Origin: Silene conica
Lineage: Eukaryota; Streptophyta; Magnoliopsida; Caryophyllales; Caryophyllaceae
Assembly (NCBI GenBank): GCA_029255685.2
Contig: CM055316.2
Coordinates: 73,795,237 to 73,859,236, forward strand
Direction of reading: 5' to 3'
Length of the DNA: 64,000 nt
Shown here: one piece after another, positions 33,701 to 45,666 of the stretch
How the letters are laid out: every line of letters begins with the position of its first letter
Position numbering within the stretch: position 1 is the stretch's first letter
Made by a program: the position numbers and the translations under genes
The notes under the pieces: generated by a model
What the model was told of the DNA's origin: nothing
What the model saw: only the letters and a program-made list of their open reading frames with translations
Database searches by the model: none

Positions 33701-36245
33701 AAAAGAATTGCTTAGGTTACCAAATGGCACAAAAATCAATATTCATGAGGCTTTATTCTCTAAAATGTCTGAGCGGAATTTATTGAGTTTCAAAGACATC
33801 CGTCTTAATGAATATCATCTTGAGACAACAACCGAGGCCAACATAGAGTACCTATGTATTACAAAAATTATCTCGGGAAATAAAAAATTATTAGAGAAAC
33901 TCCTTGGCTTTCCCTCAGGGTTATATCATACTACCTTAAGAGAATCACATCGTCTTGTTGTGAAACATTCAAAAAATCTTAATTCCAATATTTTAAAAAT
34001 TGTCATGACCGATTAGGTCACCCTTGAACAACAATGATGCGTCGATTTGTAGAAAATTCACATGGACATCCGTTAAAGAGTTTGAAAATCTTACCCGTTG
34101 ACGATTGTCGATGTGATGCTTGTTATCAAGGAAAATTAATAACCAAACCATCTTTAACAAAAGTTGGTGTTGAATCTCCAAATTTCCTTCAACTAATTCA
34201 AGGTGATATATGTGGACATATTCATCCCAGCAGTGGTCCATTTCGCTATATAATGGTCCTAATTGATGCTTCATCTAGGCGGTCTCATGTTTGTCTACTT
34301 TTAACTCGTATTGTTGCATTTGCAAGGCTCCTTGCACAAATTATTAGACTACGAGTTCAATTCCTATATTTTAATATCAAATATATTCATATTGACAACG
34401 CTGGTGACTTTACACCTAAAACGTTTGATGAATATTGCATGTCAATCGGTATTGATGTTGAACACCTAGTTGCCCACGTACACACTCATAATGGCATGAC
34501 AGGTTTTATAAAACGACTGCAATTGATAGCTCGACCATTAACTTTAAGGTCGAATTTACCATTCTCAACATGGGGTCATGCAATATTATATGCAGCATCA
34601 CTAGTATGTATAAGACCCCAACTATCAACAATACTCCCTTGTACAACTTGTATTTGGGCATCAACCAAATATATCTCATCTTAGAACTTTTGGTTGTGCA
34701 GTATATGTCCCAATTGCTCCACCACAGAGAGCTAAAATTGGTCCTCAACGTAGGCTTGACATACATGTTGGATATGACTCTCCATCAATCATCAAATATT
34801 TAGAGCCGCTGACAGGAGATGTTTTTAAAGCAAGATTTGATGATTGTAAATTCGACGAGTCATATTTCCCGTCGTTAGGGGAGAAAAAATAAAGTATGGG
34901 GAACACCGTGAAATTTCATGGAATACACCAACATTAGCTCATTTTGATCCTCGTACAGAGCAATGTGAGCTTGAAGTTCAAAAGATCATACATTTGCAAA
35001 ATATTGCAAATAGAATGCCTGATGCATTTACTGCTATGAGAAGGGTGACAAAATCGTATATAAATGCAGCAAATGCTCCGACAAAAGTATGTAACCCAGA
35101 AAATGATCATCATAATACAAATGACTCCAAGCCAAGCCTAAAGCGTGGTCGACATCTTGGTGCAAATGATTCAGTTCCACGAAAAAAGAAATCAGGAGTC
35201 ATCATTTCAGAAAAATATGATCTCTCTGAAAATTTAATTGAACTATCAATTACAAATGAACAAATTGCACCTCAAGAGTAATATGTACCTCAAAACAATG
35301 AAATATCTATAAATTATTCTAGTACAAAACACAACTGGGATAGGAATAAGATTATTCCCGATAATGAGTTTGCTTTTAAAATTGATCTAGGGAGATGCCA
35401 TAGAGCATATCAATGATCCTGGCCCGAACCATAATCCGTTGAAGAATGTCAAAATAGAAATGATTGGCCAAAGTGGGAGGAAGCAATCCAAGTAGAGTTT
35501 AACTCATTACCAAAGAGAGAAGTTTTTGGTCCAATTGTTGAATCTCCTAAAAGTATAAATCCCGTCGAATAAAAATGGGTATTTGTATGAAAACGCGACG
35601 AAAAGAATGAAATCGTGAGATATAAAGCTCGATTAGTTGCTCAAGGTTTTTCACAATGACCGGGAATTGAGTATGAAGAAACTCATTCCCCAGTAATGGA
35701 TGCAATAACATTTTGTTTTTTGATTAGTTTGGCAGCTTCAGAAAGGCTTAATATGCGTCTTATGGATGTAGTTACGGCGGCCTATCTTTATGGATCACTT
35801 GATAGTGACATTTATGAAAGTCCCTGAAAGATTTTGTATACCTAAAGAAAACAAGCCTAATGAACGAAATATCTACTCTATTAAACTCCAAAGAGCTCTG
35901 TATGGACTAAAGCAATCTGAAAGAATGTGGTACAAACGTCTTAGCGAGTACTTACTAAAGAAGGATATACCAATAATTATATTTGTCCATGTGTCTTCAT
36001 TAAGAAATCCAACTCAAGGTTTGCTATAATTGTGGTATATATACGTTGCTGAACTAAATCTGATTGGAACCCATGAAAAACTCGACGAAACTGCGATTTA
36101 TTTAAAAAGGGAATTTGAAATGAAAGATATTGGTAAGACAAAGTTTTGCCTTGGATTACAAATAAAACATTCTCTAAATGGGATATTTGTCCACCAATCC
36201 GCATATACGCAAAAGATCCTAAAACGTTTTTACATGGACAAAGCA
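32829..36245 (+). mobile_element. Copia LTR retrotransposon fossil
   Basis: Plus-strand pieces occur in Copia order: gag-pre-integrase region (33780-34010), integrase core (about 34030-34500), and reverse transcriptase (about 35450-36240, including KARLVAQGFSQ and the YGLKQSERMWYKRLSEYL block). It is broken, with many lesions, and looks old. The next insertion, CACTA element 2, starts inside its reverse transcriptase region. An inverted copy of about 90 bp of the gag-proximal region lies at 33488-33578 relative to 33778-33868. Confidence 0.85.
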
Positions 36246-36259
36246 TACTACAGAAAAAC

Positions 36260-36690
36260 ACGGAGTACTGACTGAATTACTGACGGATTTTATAGTTCGT
36301 CAAATTTTTCGCTCTACTGACCTGTTCCTAACGCATATTCCGTGAGAAATATTTTCTAACGAATAAGCCGTCACAAACCCGTCGATATGAAATAGGGCGC
36401 ACAAAAAAAGGCAGCCCGCTGATTATTCGACGAGAATTCTTACGGAAAATCCGTCAGAAACTTTTAGTCAAAGTTTCGTGACGAATTTTCTGAATAAAAT
36501 ATTATTTTTTTTGTTTTCGACGGAAAATCCGTCAGGAATTCAATTAAAATAGCCTGACAAAAGTCTGCCCATTCTGAAAAGTTCAACTGGATTACTGACG
36601 GATGTTCCGTCAGAAGGTCATTATTAAAGTGTCCTGACGGATTATCCGTCATAATTCACCTACTATTCACTTACTGATGGATTATCCGTC
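36260..36690. repeat. Subterminal repeats of CACTA element 2
   Basis: Many copies of GACGGATTNTCCGTCAG and half-sites lie in both orientations. A promoter-like AT-rich stretch and TTG-rich simple repeats (37140-37345) follow. Confidence 0.75.
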
Positions 36691-37359
36691 AGGTTTTTTT
36701 TCAAAAGTTTCTGGAAACCGACTTCGTCGTTCATTCTTTCCATTCGTTCTTCCCTAATTTTTCTACTCTAATCTCTCCTCCATAATAGGTAATCTATTTA
36801 TATTTTGTTCAATAATTTGTAATTTTTTTTTCGTTTTGTTTCATTTCGTTTCTGATTTTTTTTGGTATTTCGCAGTGTGACACCACCACCACTTCCGCCG
36901 TCATCACGGCCGGTTTGATTTTTGATGTTTTCTATTAGTCCTTTATAAATTAATTAGGTGAATTTGTATCTTTATTACTTAATTAGTTTATTTAAAATTG
37001 GTTAATTTGGTAAAGTTAGTGTAATTGATTTAGGTTAATAGATAATTAGATAGAAAATTTGATCTAGGAAAGTGCCAATTAGATAGAAAAATTATCCTAG
37101 GATAGTAGCCGGTTAGATAGAAAAATTGACCTAGGATAGTTACCAATAGTTTGTTGTTGTTGTTGTTGTTGATAATTGTTAGTGTTGTTAGTTGGTAATT
37201 GTTAATTGTAAGTGTTGAATTGTTGATAGTTGATAGTTGTTAATTTTGAATTGTTATTGTTAATTGTTGTTGTTGTTGCTGTTGTTGATAATTGTTAGTT
37301 GTTAATTGTTGATTATTTTTATTGTTGTTGTTTATAATTGTTAGTTATTGATAATTTTT

Positions 37360-40293
37360 TTTGGTAAAGAGAAGAGTGGAAAAACCACAAAAAGGATTAC
37401 GAAACGACGAACGAAAAACGAAATCAGAGCAAAAAAGAAGAAAGCCTAAAACAACGAAACAAACACTAAAAAGCTAAGGCAGAAAGATTAGCATGAAGTC
37501 CCAGAACACGGCACAAGTCTCGGCCAGGCCACCCCACTCCAATCTTGTTGAGCCAAAGTAACAAGTGGTTCGGTATATTCGCCATATCATATCGGATCAC
37601 CTGTTGAGGTTGTGTAACTCCAGAATTGGCTAACCAATCCGCACACATATTTGCTTCTCTATAAGTGTGGTGTATCTCGACTTGCCATTGAGTATCCCGA
37701 ATGAAGGCTTGGCATATTTTCACCATATGTATATGAGCTTTTGGCACAGACGGTACTGATTCCATGAAACTTATCACCGTCTTAGAATCCGTCTGAATGA
37801 TTAGTCTTTCGATCTTTTTTTCCATCGCAATCATTAAACCCCGCTTTAAACCCATTAATTCTGCTCGAGTGACTGTGGCTATCCCAAAACGCTCTGCAAA
37901 AGCTTCAAGGATCTGACCTCTAGCATTTCTGAAAACACCACCCGCTCCCGCGAAACCCGGATTCCCTTTGGATGCTCCATCGAATTCAACGTAATCCAAT
38001 TTTCAGGCGGAGCCAACCACCGGACAAATATTTCCTTTCGTACTTGAGGGTGGTGCGCATCTGATAAAGCATTCTCCTGCGCTTGTCTAATCTCTTGTAA
38101 TCGGAGCATTAAGAACGATTTTTTATTTTCCACTATGTCTTCTATTCTACCAAAAGCTCGACAATTCCGTCATTTCCATATCCACCATACCACAGTCGCG
38201 AACTGAGTTTCCCAGTTCTCTATTTCAGCTCTCTTCCCTTCTAAATTCATTCTTACCCACTCTTGGATGGTATTTGAATTGAAGAACCAGTTTTGTCGTG
38301 CAATAGGGAATAATATCCATACTTTTCGAGCTTCACCGCAGTCTCTCAGCAAATGCAATGTTATTGTCTCTTCCACCCCCGCGCATACACCACAGGACGG
38401 ATCATCTGTTAATCCCCGACGGTTGCGGTTAACATTGGACATAATTCTATCATGGAAAAGAAGCCATAAGAAGACTCGGATTCTTTGGGGAGCCCATGTT
38501 TTCCAAGGTAGCCTCCAATGAGATTCTGTTTGTTCATCCTCTTCGTTCCGAATTAGTTTAATTGCAGGCTTGATTGTGAAAAAACCCGAGGCGGTGAGTG
38601 TCCAGTACAATTCATCCGACTTATCCTCGCCTGCTAGGACCTCAAACGAAGCCACGGTTTGTAAAATGTGGTCAGGGAGGTATTCAGCAAAATCCGCCCA
38701 CTTCCATCCCGTGTTTGCATCCCACATCTCTTCCACTAAAATAGAGCTAGCATCCTCCGTTAGGGGTATCATTGCTTCTTCCTCCAAAGTCTTATGGGTG
38801 GCCCATCTATCTTTCCAAAAGAGTGTATTTCGGCCATTGCCTATCATATTGCTAATCCCCTTCCTTAAAATATCGACTGCCTCCACTACGCCTTTCCAAA
38901 GATTCGAGCTAGCTTGTTTTGTCACGAACATTTCTCTATCACATCTTCCTTTGCAATATTTGAATCGTAAAACTCGAGCCCATAAAGCATTTGGTTCGGA
39001 TAACATACACCAACCAATCTTTGCCATGAAAGCGGTATTTACTTGTCGCATAGACCGCAATCCCAGCCCTCCATTCACCTTCTCCTTCGTGACATTTTCC
39101 CATGATACTAAGCTTATCTTCCTGCTATTTTTATCACCTCCCCATAAAAATCTACGCGATTTTTTGTCAAGTTCATCGCATAGATTTCGAGGTAATTTTG
39201 CCGTTTGCATAGCATATGACGGAATCGAGGACAAAGTCGATTGAATCAAAGTCGCTCAGCCAGCCAACGATAGAGTTTTCGTTTTCCAGCCTGTTAAACG
39301 TTTATCAACTTTCCGGGCAATAAAATCGAAATTCTCTTTTGTCACCCTACCATTTATAGTTGGCATTCCCAAGTACATGCCCAAGTCCGCTGTTTTCGCA
39401 AAACCGAGGATCTCCACAATAGCTTGCTCATCGAAGTCAGTAACATTAGGTGAGAAAAAAACACGGGACTTCGAAAGACTCACCCGTTGTCCGGAGGCTG
39501 AACAAAAGGATTCAAGACATTTACCCTCGCTTGCTCTACTGAAGCTTCACCAAACAGAATGATGTCATCTGCAAAGAAGAGATGCGTAAGAATAGGCCCA
39601 TACGGACTAGTTGGGAACCCCTTCCACCGCTTTTGTCGATGTTCATATTCTATTAAATGGCTTAATTTCTCCATACAAATTGTGAAAATATATAGCGATA
39701 ACGGGTCGCCCTGTCTTATTCCTCGAGTCAGGGCAAAAGTCTCTGTTCTTTCTCCATTCCATAGGATGTTCAGTTTGGATGAGGTAATGCACCTCATTAT
39801 AGTTCGAACCAACGAGTTCGGTAACTTCATGTCACTTAGTGTGTGCTCAATAAAAGGCCATTCCAGTTTGCCATACGCCTTCTCTAGATTGAGCTTGAGG
39901 GCCATGAAACCATTTTTTCCTTTCTTATTCCGCATCGAGTGTAACACCTCCTGGACTAGGATTATATTATCCGTTATCTGTCTCTTTGGCACAAAGCTAC
40001 TTTACATCGGGCTAATAAGGATCGGGAGAATTGGTTTAAGGCGGTTCACAATCATTTTTGTGACTATTTTATAAGCCACGTTACATAAACCGATCGGTCG
40101 AAACTGGGAAACAAGTGAGGAGTGGTCTGTTTTTTGTATTAAGCAAATAAAGGCCTCACCAAAACCTTCTGGGAACTGGTTATGTTGAAGCACTTGGAGA
40201 ATCAATTGGTAAAGACTCGGAGAAACCGCTTCCCATTGGTTTTGGTAAAACAGGGCTTGAAACCCATCTGGTCCCGGGGCTTTGTACGGTGAC
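37360..40293 (-). mobile_element. L1-like LINE, 5' truncated
   Basis: On the minus strand the element runs from inside the reverse transcriptase to a 3' A-tract (T-tract at 37353-37362). It is flanked by a 13 bp duplication with one mismatch, ATTGATAATTTTT (37347-37359) and ATTGTTAATTTTT (40294-40306), which is good evidence of target-primed insertion. The endonuclease and ORF1 are missing. Confidence 0.85.
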
Positions 40294-40295
40294 AT
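37466..40295 (-). pseudogene. LINE reverse transcriptase, zf-RVT and RNase H (broken)
   Basis: Domains in order on the minus strand: RT motif SPYKAPGPDGF at the 5' edge, palm motifs with RGIRQGDPLS and FADDIILFGEAS (39992-39480), thumb and connection (39483-38900), the zf-RVT zinc region (about 38500-38170), and RNase H (37999-37466) with the acidic residues in FDGASKGNPG, ELMGLKRG, IQTDSK and CADWLA. At least five lesions break the frame: three nonsense codons (near 39999, 39256 and 38170, consistent with CAA to TAA, CGA to TGA and TGG to TGA) and two frameshifts (near 39500 and 38000). The RNase H tail places it in the plant L1 group that acquired an archaeal-type RNase H. It was dead on arrival because of the 5' truncation. 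Confidence 0.88.
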
Positions 40296-40306
40296 TGTTA
40301 ATTTTT

Positions 40307-40763
40307 AAATGTTGACCCAATATCGGCCGTTCAAAAATTACTCTTTAGGAGTATTTTTGAATAGTCCCCGTTTTGGAACTGTCTTTGTACGTTTCAAGTC
40401 ATTTAGATAACAAACAGGCGCTTGTGATTTTTTAATGAGGGCAAAATTCGGTAACAAATCCTTTAATATTCTCTGAATACATATAGGGAATAATTATATA
40501 ATCCATATTTTGTATTTGGAGAATAAAGGGGAATTGTTGCCGAATTTTTTCCTCATTAATAAATAACAAGTGTGTGTTTGCTAATGACTTGAAATGTAAA
40601 TTGATAGGTTTAGGTTGGAGTGATAAGGACCTAATTCAAAGAATATTTAATTTGTTGACAATAGTTATATATTGATTGATGATAAATTTTTTTGTGTATT
40701 ATATTTGATAGTTAATTGATAATTGTCAATTGATTGATAATTTGAATGTAGATTCATAATAAG
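40307..40763. other. 5' non-coding region of CACTA element 2 TNP2
   Basis: This stretch is recognisably similar to 55390-55640 of CACTA element 3 (shared phrases around GGAACTGTCTTTG and TCCTTTAATAT), so it is probably the conserved 5' leader or intron of this TNP2 lineage. Confidence 0.5.
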
Positions 40764-42893
40764 ATGAAAAGATTAGAACGGCAGTGGATGTTTGAAAGAT
40801 TAGATGAGAAAAAGAAGCCTAAGCTTGAATTTGCAAATGGGGTAAAAGAGTTTCTTGAATTCGCGGCACAAAGTAGTGTGTATAAGAATTTAGGTGAAAT
40901 GAGGTGTCCATGTAAGAAATGCAATAATAGAGCTTTTAAAAGGATTAAGGATGTTCAACTGCATCTTTGGTCGAATGGTTTTGCCCCACATTATTATGTT
41001 TGGACGTATCATGGTGAGAAAATGTCAACCGGAGAAAGCAACAGTAGTATTGTAGTTAGTGATAATCCTTATCGGGAGCTCGTGGAAAATGCATTACGTG
41101 ATAATATTGAACAAATAATGGAGGATCGACTCAATCCTGATGACCTTAGTGATGAAGAAGTGCGTCACGGAACCCCGGTCAAATCCTCAAGTTTCTTCCT
41201 TCTATAAAATGTTATAGCACTCAAATGTGAGAACAACTTATCCCTTCGATGAACGAATGGGTTTATGTCGTTTGTTGGTGACATTATTCCAACAAAAAAT
41301 GACATGTTACGCAATTATAACGAGGTTAAGAGTGTGCTTAAGGGACTACAACTACCCCATGAGAAGATCGATGCATGTCCTACTGGATGTATGCTTTTTT
41401 GGGAGGAAAATGTTAATCTTGAGCGATGTACAAAGTGTAATGCATTTCGATACAAAAGTAACAATAATTCTGTAACATCCCGTATTTTCATAAATATATT
41501 TTAAGGGTTTTTAATTATTTTAAATAATAAAATAATATTCTAAGTATATTGGGCCATTTGAGATCGTGAAGATGATTGGTGCTGCTGCTTACCGTTTGGA
41601 CTTGCCTCCTAGTTTGGGCAAGGTTCATAGTGTCTTTCCTGTTTCTCAGCTCCGTAAGTATGTTAGTGACCCGAGTCATGTTCTTCCTAGAGAGATCGAG
41701 AACTTGGAGCCGAGTCTTGCTTTCGAGGAGCGTCCCGTGAAGATTCTAGACCGCCAGGACATGAAGCTTAGGAGCAAGGTGGTGCCTTTAGTGAAGATCC
41801 TTTGGCGTTGCGGTGATGTTGAGGAGCAGACGTGGGAGACCGAGGCATCGATGCGTGCTGCGCATCCTTCTCTTTTCGATTGAGGTATAGTTAGTTAGAA
41901 TTTATCTTCGTTCGAGTTTCGAGGACGAAACTTTTTGAAGTTGGGGTGATTGTAACATCCCGTATTTTCATAAATATATTTTAAGGGTTTTTAATTATTT
42001 TAAATAATAAAATAATATTCTAATAATTTATTGGGAAAGTGTTTTAAATAAATAGTAAGATCCGTCTTAAGAACCTTAAGTCCTTAAGACGAATACAAAC
42101 TTGGGAACTTGAATTCACAACTTAAAACCCATTCATTCCAACCCGTTTTCATTTAAACGGAAAAGACAACACAAAACCCCCTAAAAACCTCAAGTGTGTC
42201 GACATATTGGTCTTCATCAAAAACAAAACACTGTAAACTCATTTCTCAAAACCTCCTTAAATCTTCATCTTCTTTTCCAAATTCCGTCATCATCCGTTCA
42301 CCGAATCAAGGTAATAAATACATTTCGGAATCCTCATCGAATTTGCAAGCCATCCGTCACTTCCGTTTTTCATTTCCTTCATTTCGAAAATGGGGCTGTT
42401 TTTGTAGAATCCGCATTTCGGTCTCTTAAATCCGTTTTTCGTGGTGTAGGTGAGGGCTTAGAAGACCCGGACGTGGATAGCTTTTTTGTTGAGGTGGAGC
42501 TTTGAGCGGAATTGCTTTTAAGGTGACGATAATGAGAAACTCGGCCTTATTGTACATATTAACACTTTTCTTGTTTGAATTGGTTTAAGTTTCTGATTTT
42601 TGATGTTATTGTTGTTGTTTGAACTTAGTAACATGATAGGAATGTTCACATGAGATGATTACATGCTTAGTTGATGTTTCATACGTTCATTGTCCAATTT
42701 TCAGAAATTAGTGCTTAAGACGGATATAAATCATATTCTTATTGAGGATTGTTTGTGGGATTAATTGCTGATAGATAGTGTATTTGGTGATTATATGTGA
42801 TGGGTAAACATTGTATGTTGTAAATTTAGAAGTCTTGAATCGATTTAAGAAGTTTTGATTGTTATTGAGAAAATGCGTTTTGCGTACAGCGGC

Positions 42894-43279
42894 CTCTGAG
42901 CCGGCAGGCTGACCGGCAGCCGGTCGGCCGGCTCAGAGTCAGGGTGTCTTCTTTTGAATGTTCAGAAATCTGAGGAAGGTTTCTGAGCCGGTCAGTCGGC
43001 CGCCGGTCGACCGGCTCAGGATCCTTCTTGGTGTTTTCAAGTTTGCAAAGGCATGGGAAGTGACTCCCAGCCGGCAGGCCGGCAGCCGGTACACCGGCTG
43101 AGAGTCACTCCTCGTGTTTAAGTTTTGAAGTTTGGCTATTGGGGAAGGGACTCCCAGCCGGCTGGCCGGCGGACGGTCCACCGGCTGAGAGCCTCTTCTC
43201 TTGTTTTTCAGACGGTTGTTAGGCATGGGAAGGGACTCCCAGCCGGTGGACCGGCAGACGGTCTGGGACCGGCTGAGAG
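42894..43279 (+). repeat. Five GC-rich paired-palindrome modules, second LTR
   Basis: Modules begin near 42894, 42983, 43066, 43152 and 43238. All have outer arms of the form (T/C)(G/C)AGCCGG and CCGGCT(C/G)AG with an inner CCGGTCG or ACGGTC palindrome. Number and order mirror the five modules of the other LTR copy. Confidence 0.85.
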
Positions 43280-43420
43280 CCCCTGTTCCCATTGTTTTGT
43301 TTATAACTTTCAAAGGCTTATTCGGTTTTGATTGAAACTCGTTCCTTGTACCTTTGATGTGTGTTTGAGGTCCCCGGAGGATGGGCGACACTATATTGGG
43401 TTCGGGAATGGAGAGAGGAT

Positions 43421-44319
43421 AGAGACCCCCCCGGTCGGGTAACCGAAAGGGAAACCGGCTCTCCCTCAACTTAGTTCCCGGGATCAATTAGGTGTTGATT
43501 AGATGTTAAGAGAGTAGAACTATAGATTAGTTCATAGACTTGGATGATATTGTATTGATGCGTATTAAGTTATGCCTTAAGCTGGCCTCTGAACTTAATA
43601 CGTGAGCTGATTGTCATATATGGGGATATGCCTTAAGTTGGCATATGAGCCCTATATGTGTATGGTTGTCGTGTCTGGGATATGCCTTAAGCTGGCCTCT
43701 GAGCCCAGACATGTTTGATTGTGATCGCGTTGGAACATGCCTTAAGTTGGCCTCTGAGTCTGACGAGTAGAGCAGCTGCACAACGGGGTAGCTAAGGAAC
43801 TGACACCTTGCCCGGAGTGCAGATGTTTGATGCTAGGACATGCCTTAAGCTGGCCTCTGAGTCTAGTATCTTGTGATGTGGTGAAGGGACATGCCTTAAG
43901 CTGGCCTCTGAGTCCTTTACTTTTGGATGCTAGTCCATGCGTTGTGATGTCGCCTCTGAGTCTAGTGTCTTGCTGATTGGCAGGTTCATGCCTTAAGTTG
44001 GCCTCTGAGTCCTCGCTTGCTGAATGTTTGGTATTTAGGTTATGTCTTAAGTTGACCTCTGAACCTTATACTTGCTGAATGTAATTGGTATTTAGGTTAT
44101 GTCTTAAGTTGACCGCTGAACCTTATACTTGCTGAATTTTATATCTGCTTGCCTTGAGTTGGTATAGTGTCAGATATGCATGATGATAGTGATGTTTACA
44201 GTACCTTGACTTTGATATTGTTCATCCAAGGCATTGGATGACTCTTTAGTCAGTTTCGTAAATGGTTTGGACTGAAAGACCCCCCGACCGGGTAACCGGT
44301 AGGGAAACCGGCTCTCCTT
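43421..44319 (+). repeat. Stem-loop array inside the 3' LTR, about ten units
   Basis: Units share a core CATGCCTTAAGCTGG followed by CCTCTGAG, and each has a private stem, such as GCGTATTAAGTT with AACTTAATACG (43560-43602), GTGTCTGGG with CCCAGACAT (43671-43712) and GATGCTAGGAC with GTCTAGTATC (about 43830-43870). The bracketing motif with GGGAAACCGGCTCTCC occurs at about 43423-43463 and 44277-44319. Confidence 0.85.
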
Positions 44320-44414
44320 CCAAATAGTTTCCGAAGTTGGTTGAGAGCCGTGCATTAGTGATTGCATGATAGTATGAGATCAGTTACTGAGATATGATAT
44401 ACTTCACATGTTTA

Positions 44415-45666
44415 TGTTGGGAAATGTGTCCTCAACAATAGTGTGATCACGTAATTAAATCTCATGACGAGAATGCGCAAGGGATGATACGAAATTATAT
44501 TAGTCAACTAACCAACATTAATCGGTAATGATTGGCTAGTTAGAGTTTGACATTACTGTCGTATGACGGTGGTGGTCAGTTGATCCCTTTAGGTCACACC
44601 TATATGACAATTCCCTTAATTGATTAAAGGATCAAATGTATATTGATACGATTTGATCATATTCCTTAAACTCGTATACCGAGAAATCAGAGGTTAAATC
44701 TTAATGTAAGATTTATGTTTGAAATTGAAACGTGTCAATTATCAAATATTAAACGATATTTTTAGAATGTCGTAATTAGAATGAATCGGGTTGTACATTA
44801 TTACAAATGTTGTAAATCGTATTGACGATTATTGAAATGACCATTTTATATATTAGTAATTATGAATTACTTGTCAAATTGTTGAATATGATTTAGTTAA
44901 TTTATAAATGATATTTATTTGATAAATATGCATTTTAAATTAACAAGAACAATTGTTTTATAATTATGACATAATGTATGTCACATATGATTATACAATT
45001 GTGCAAAATAACAATTATAAAATGGATGTCAATTTTATCCTAGGGTACCGGTTTTTAGTGGTAATTGAAGATGTGTTTAATGTTTTAAGAACATAAAAAC
45101 ACATTCTTTAATTGAGGCCTTGAGACCATCACTTATTGCCACCCTATGTGCATGGGTAAGTTAAAAAGAGAGTCTTTGTGCTTCCCTAAGGTGAGACTCA
45201 CGGCAACCCAAAACCATACAACCATCAAAAGTGAGAAATGTTCACATATCTCATTCATTCCATCCTTAGGCAAAATTTTCTAGTGTGAGAAAAATTTCCA
45301 AAAACCTCTCTAAATATTACCTCATAATATTTCCATATAATAAGATTATATTTATAATACTACACTTGTTGTAGTACATATATTTTATTCTAATAAGAGA
45401 CTAGAATAAAGTTTAAGGAAAACCGTTTTTAGCACCTAGCTATTGTTAGTTACGGTTTTAAGGGGTTGTCTTGGTGCATCACTAAGGAGGTATTCTTGTT
45501 GAATACTTGGAAGATCATCCTAGCATTCCATTCGGACCGTATGTAAGGGTTCGAAATCTCTCTTATTTCCGCATAAATTAAGCATGCATAAGATCAAATA
45601 ATATGTTAATTAAAATTATGTTAGTATGACTAAAAGTATTAGATTATGAGATAACTAAACCTTACA
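44415..45666 (+). mobile_element. Nested solo LTR, Copia-like
   Basis: TGTTGGGAAAT...CTTACA, 1252 bp, is flanked by the 5 bp duplication GTTTA (44410-44414 and 45667-45671). It shares blocks with the LTR at 62380-63379 (the GGTGGTCAGTTGATCCCT and GTCACACCTATA regions), so it probably belongs to a related Copia lineage. No internal region. It is the youngest layer of this nest. Confidence 0.85.

Noticed and set aside
38570-39244. 224-codon plus-strand frame
   Set aside because: Antisense shadow of the LINE reverse transcriptase and zf-RVT region.
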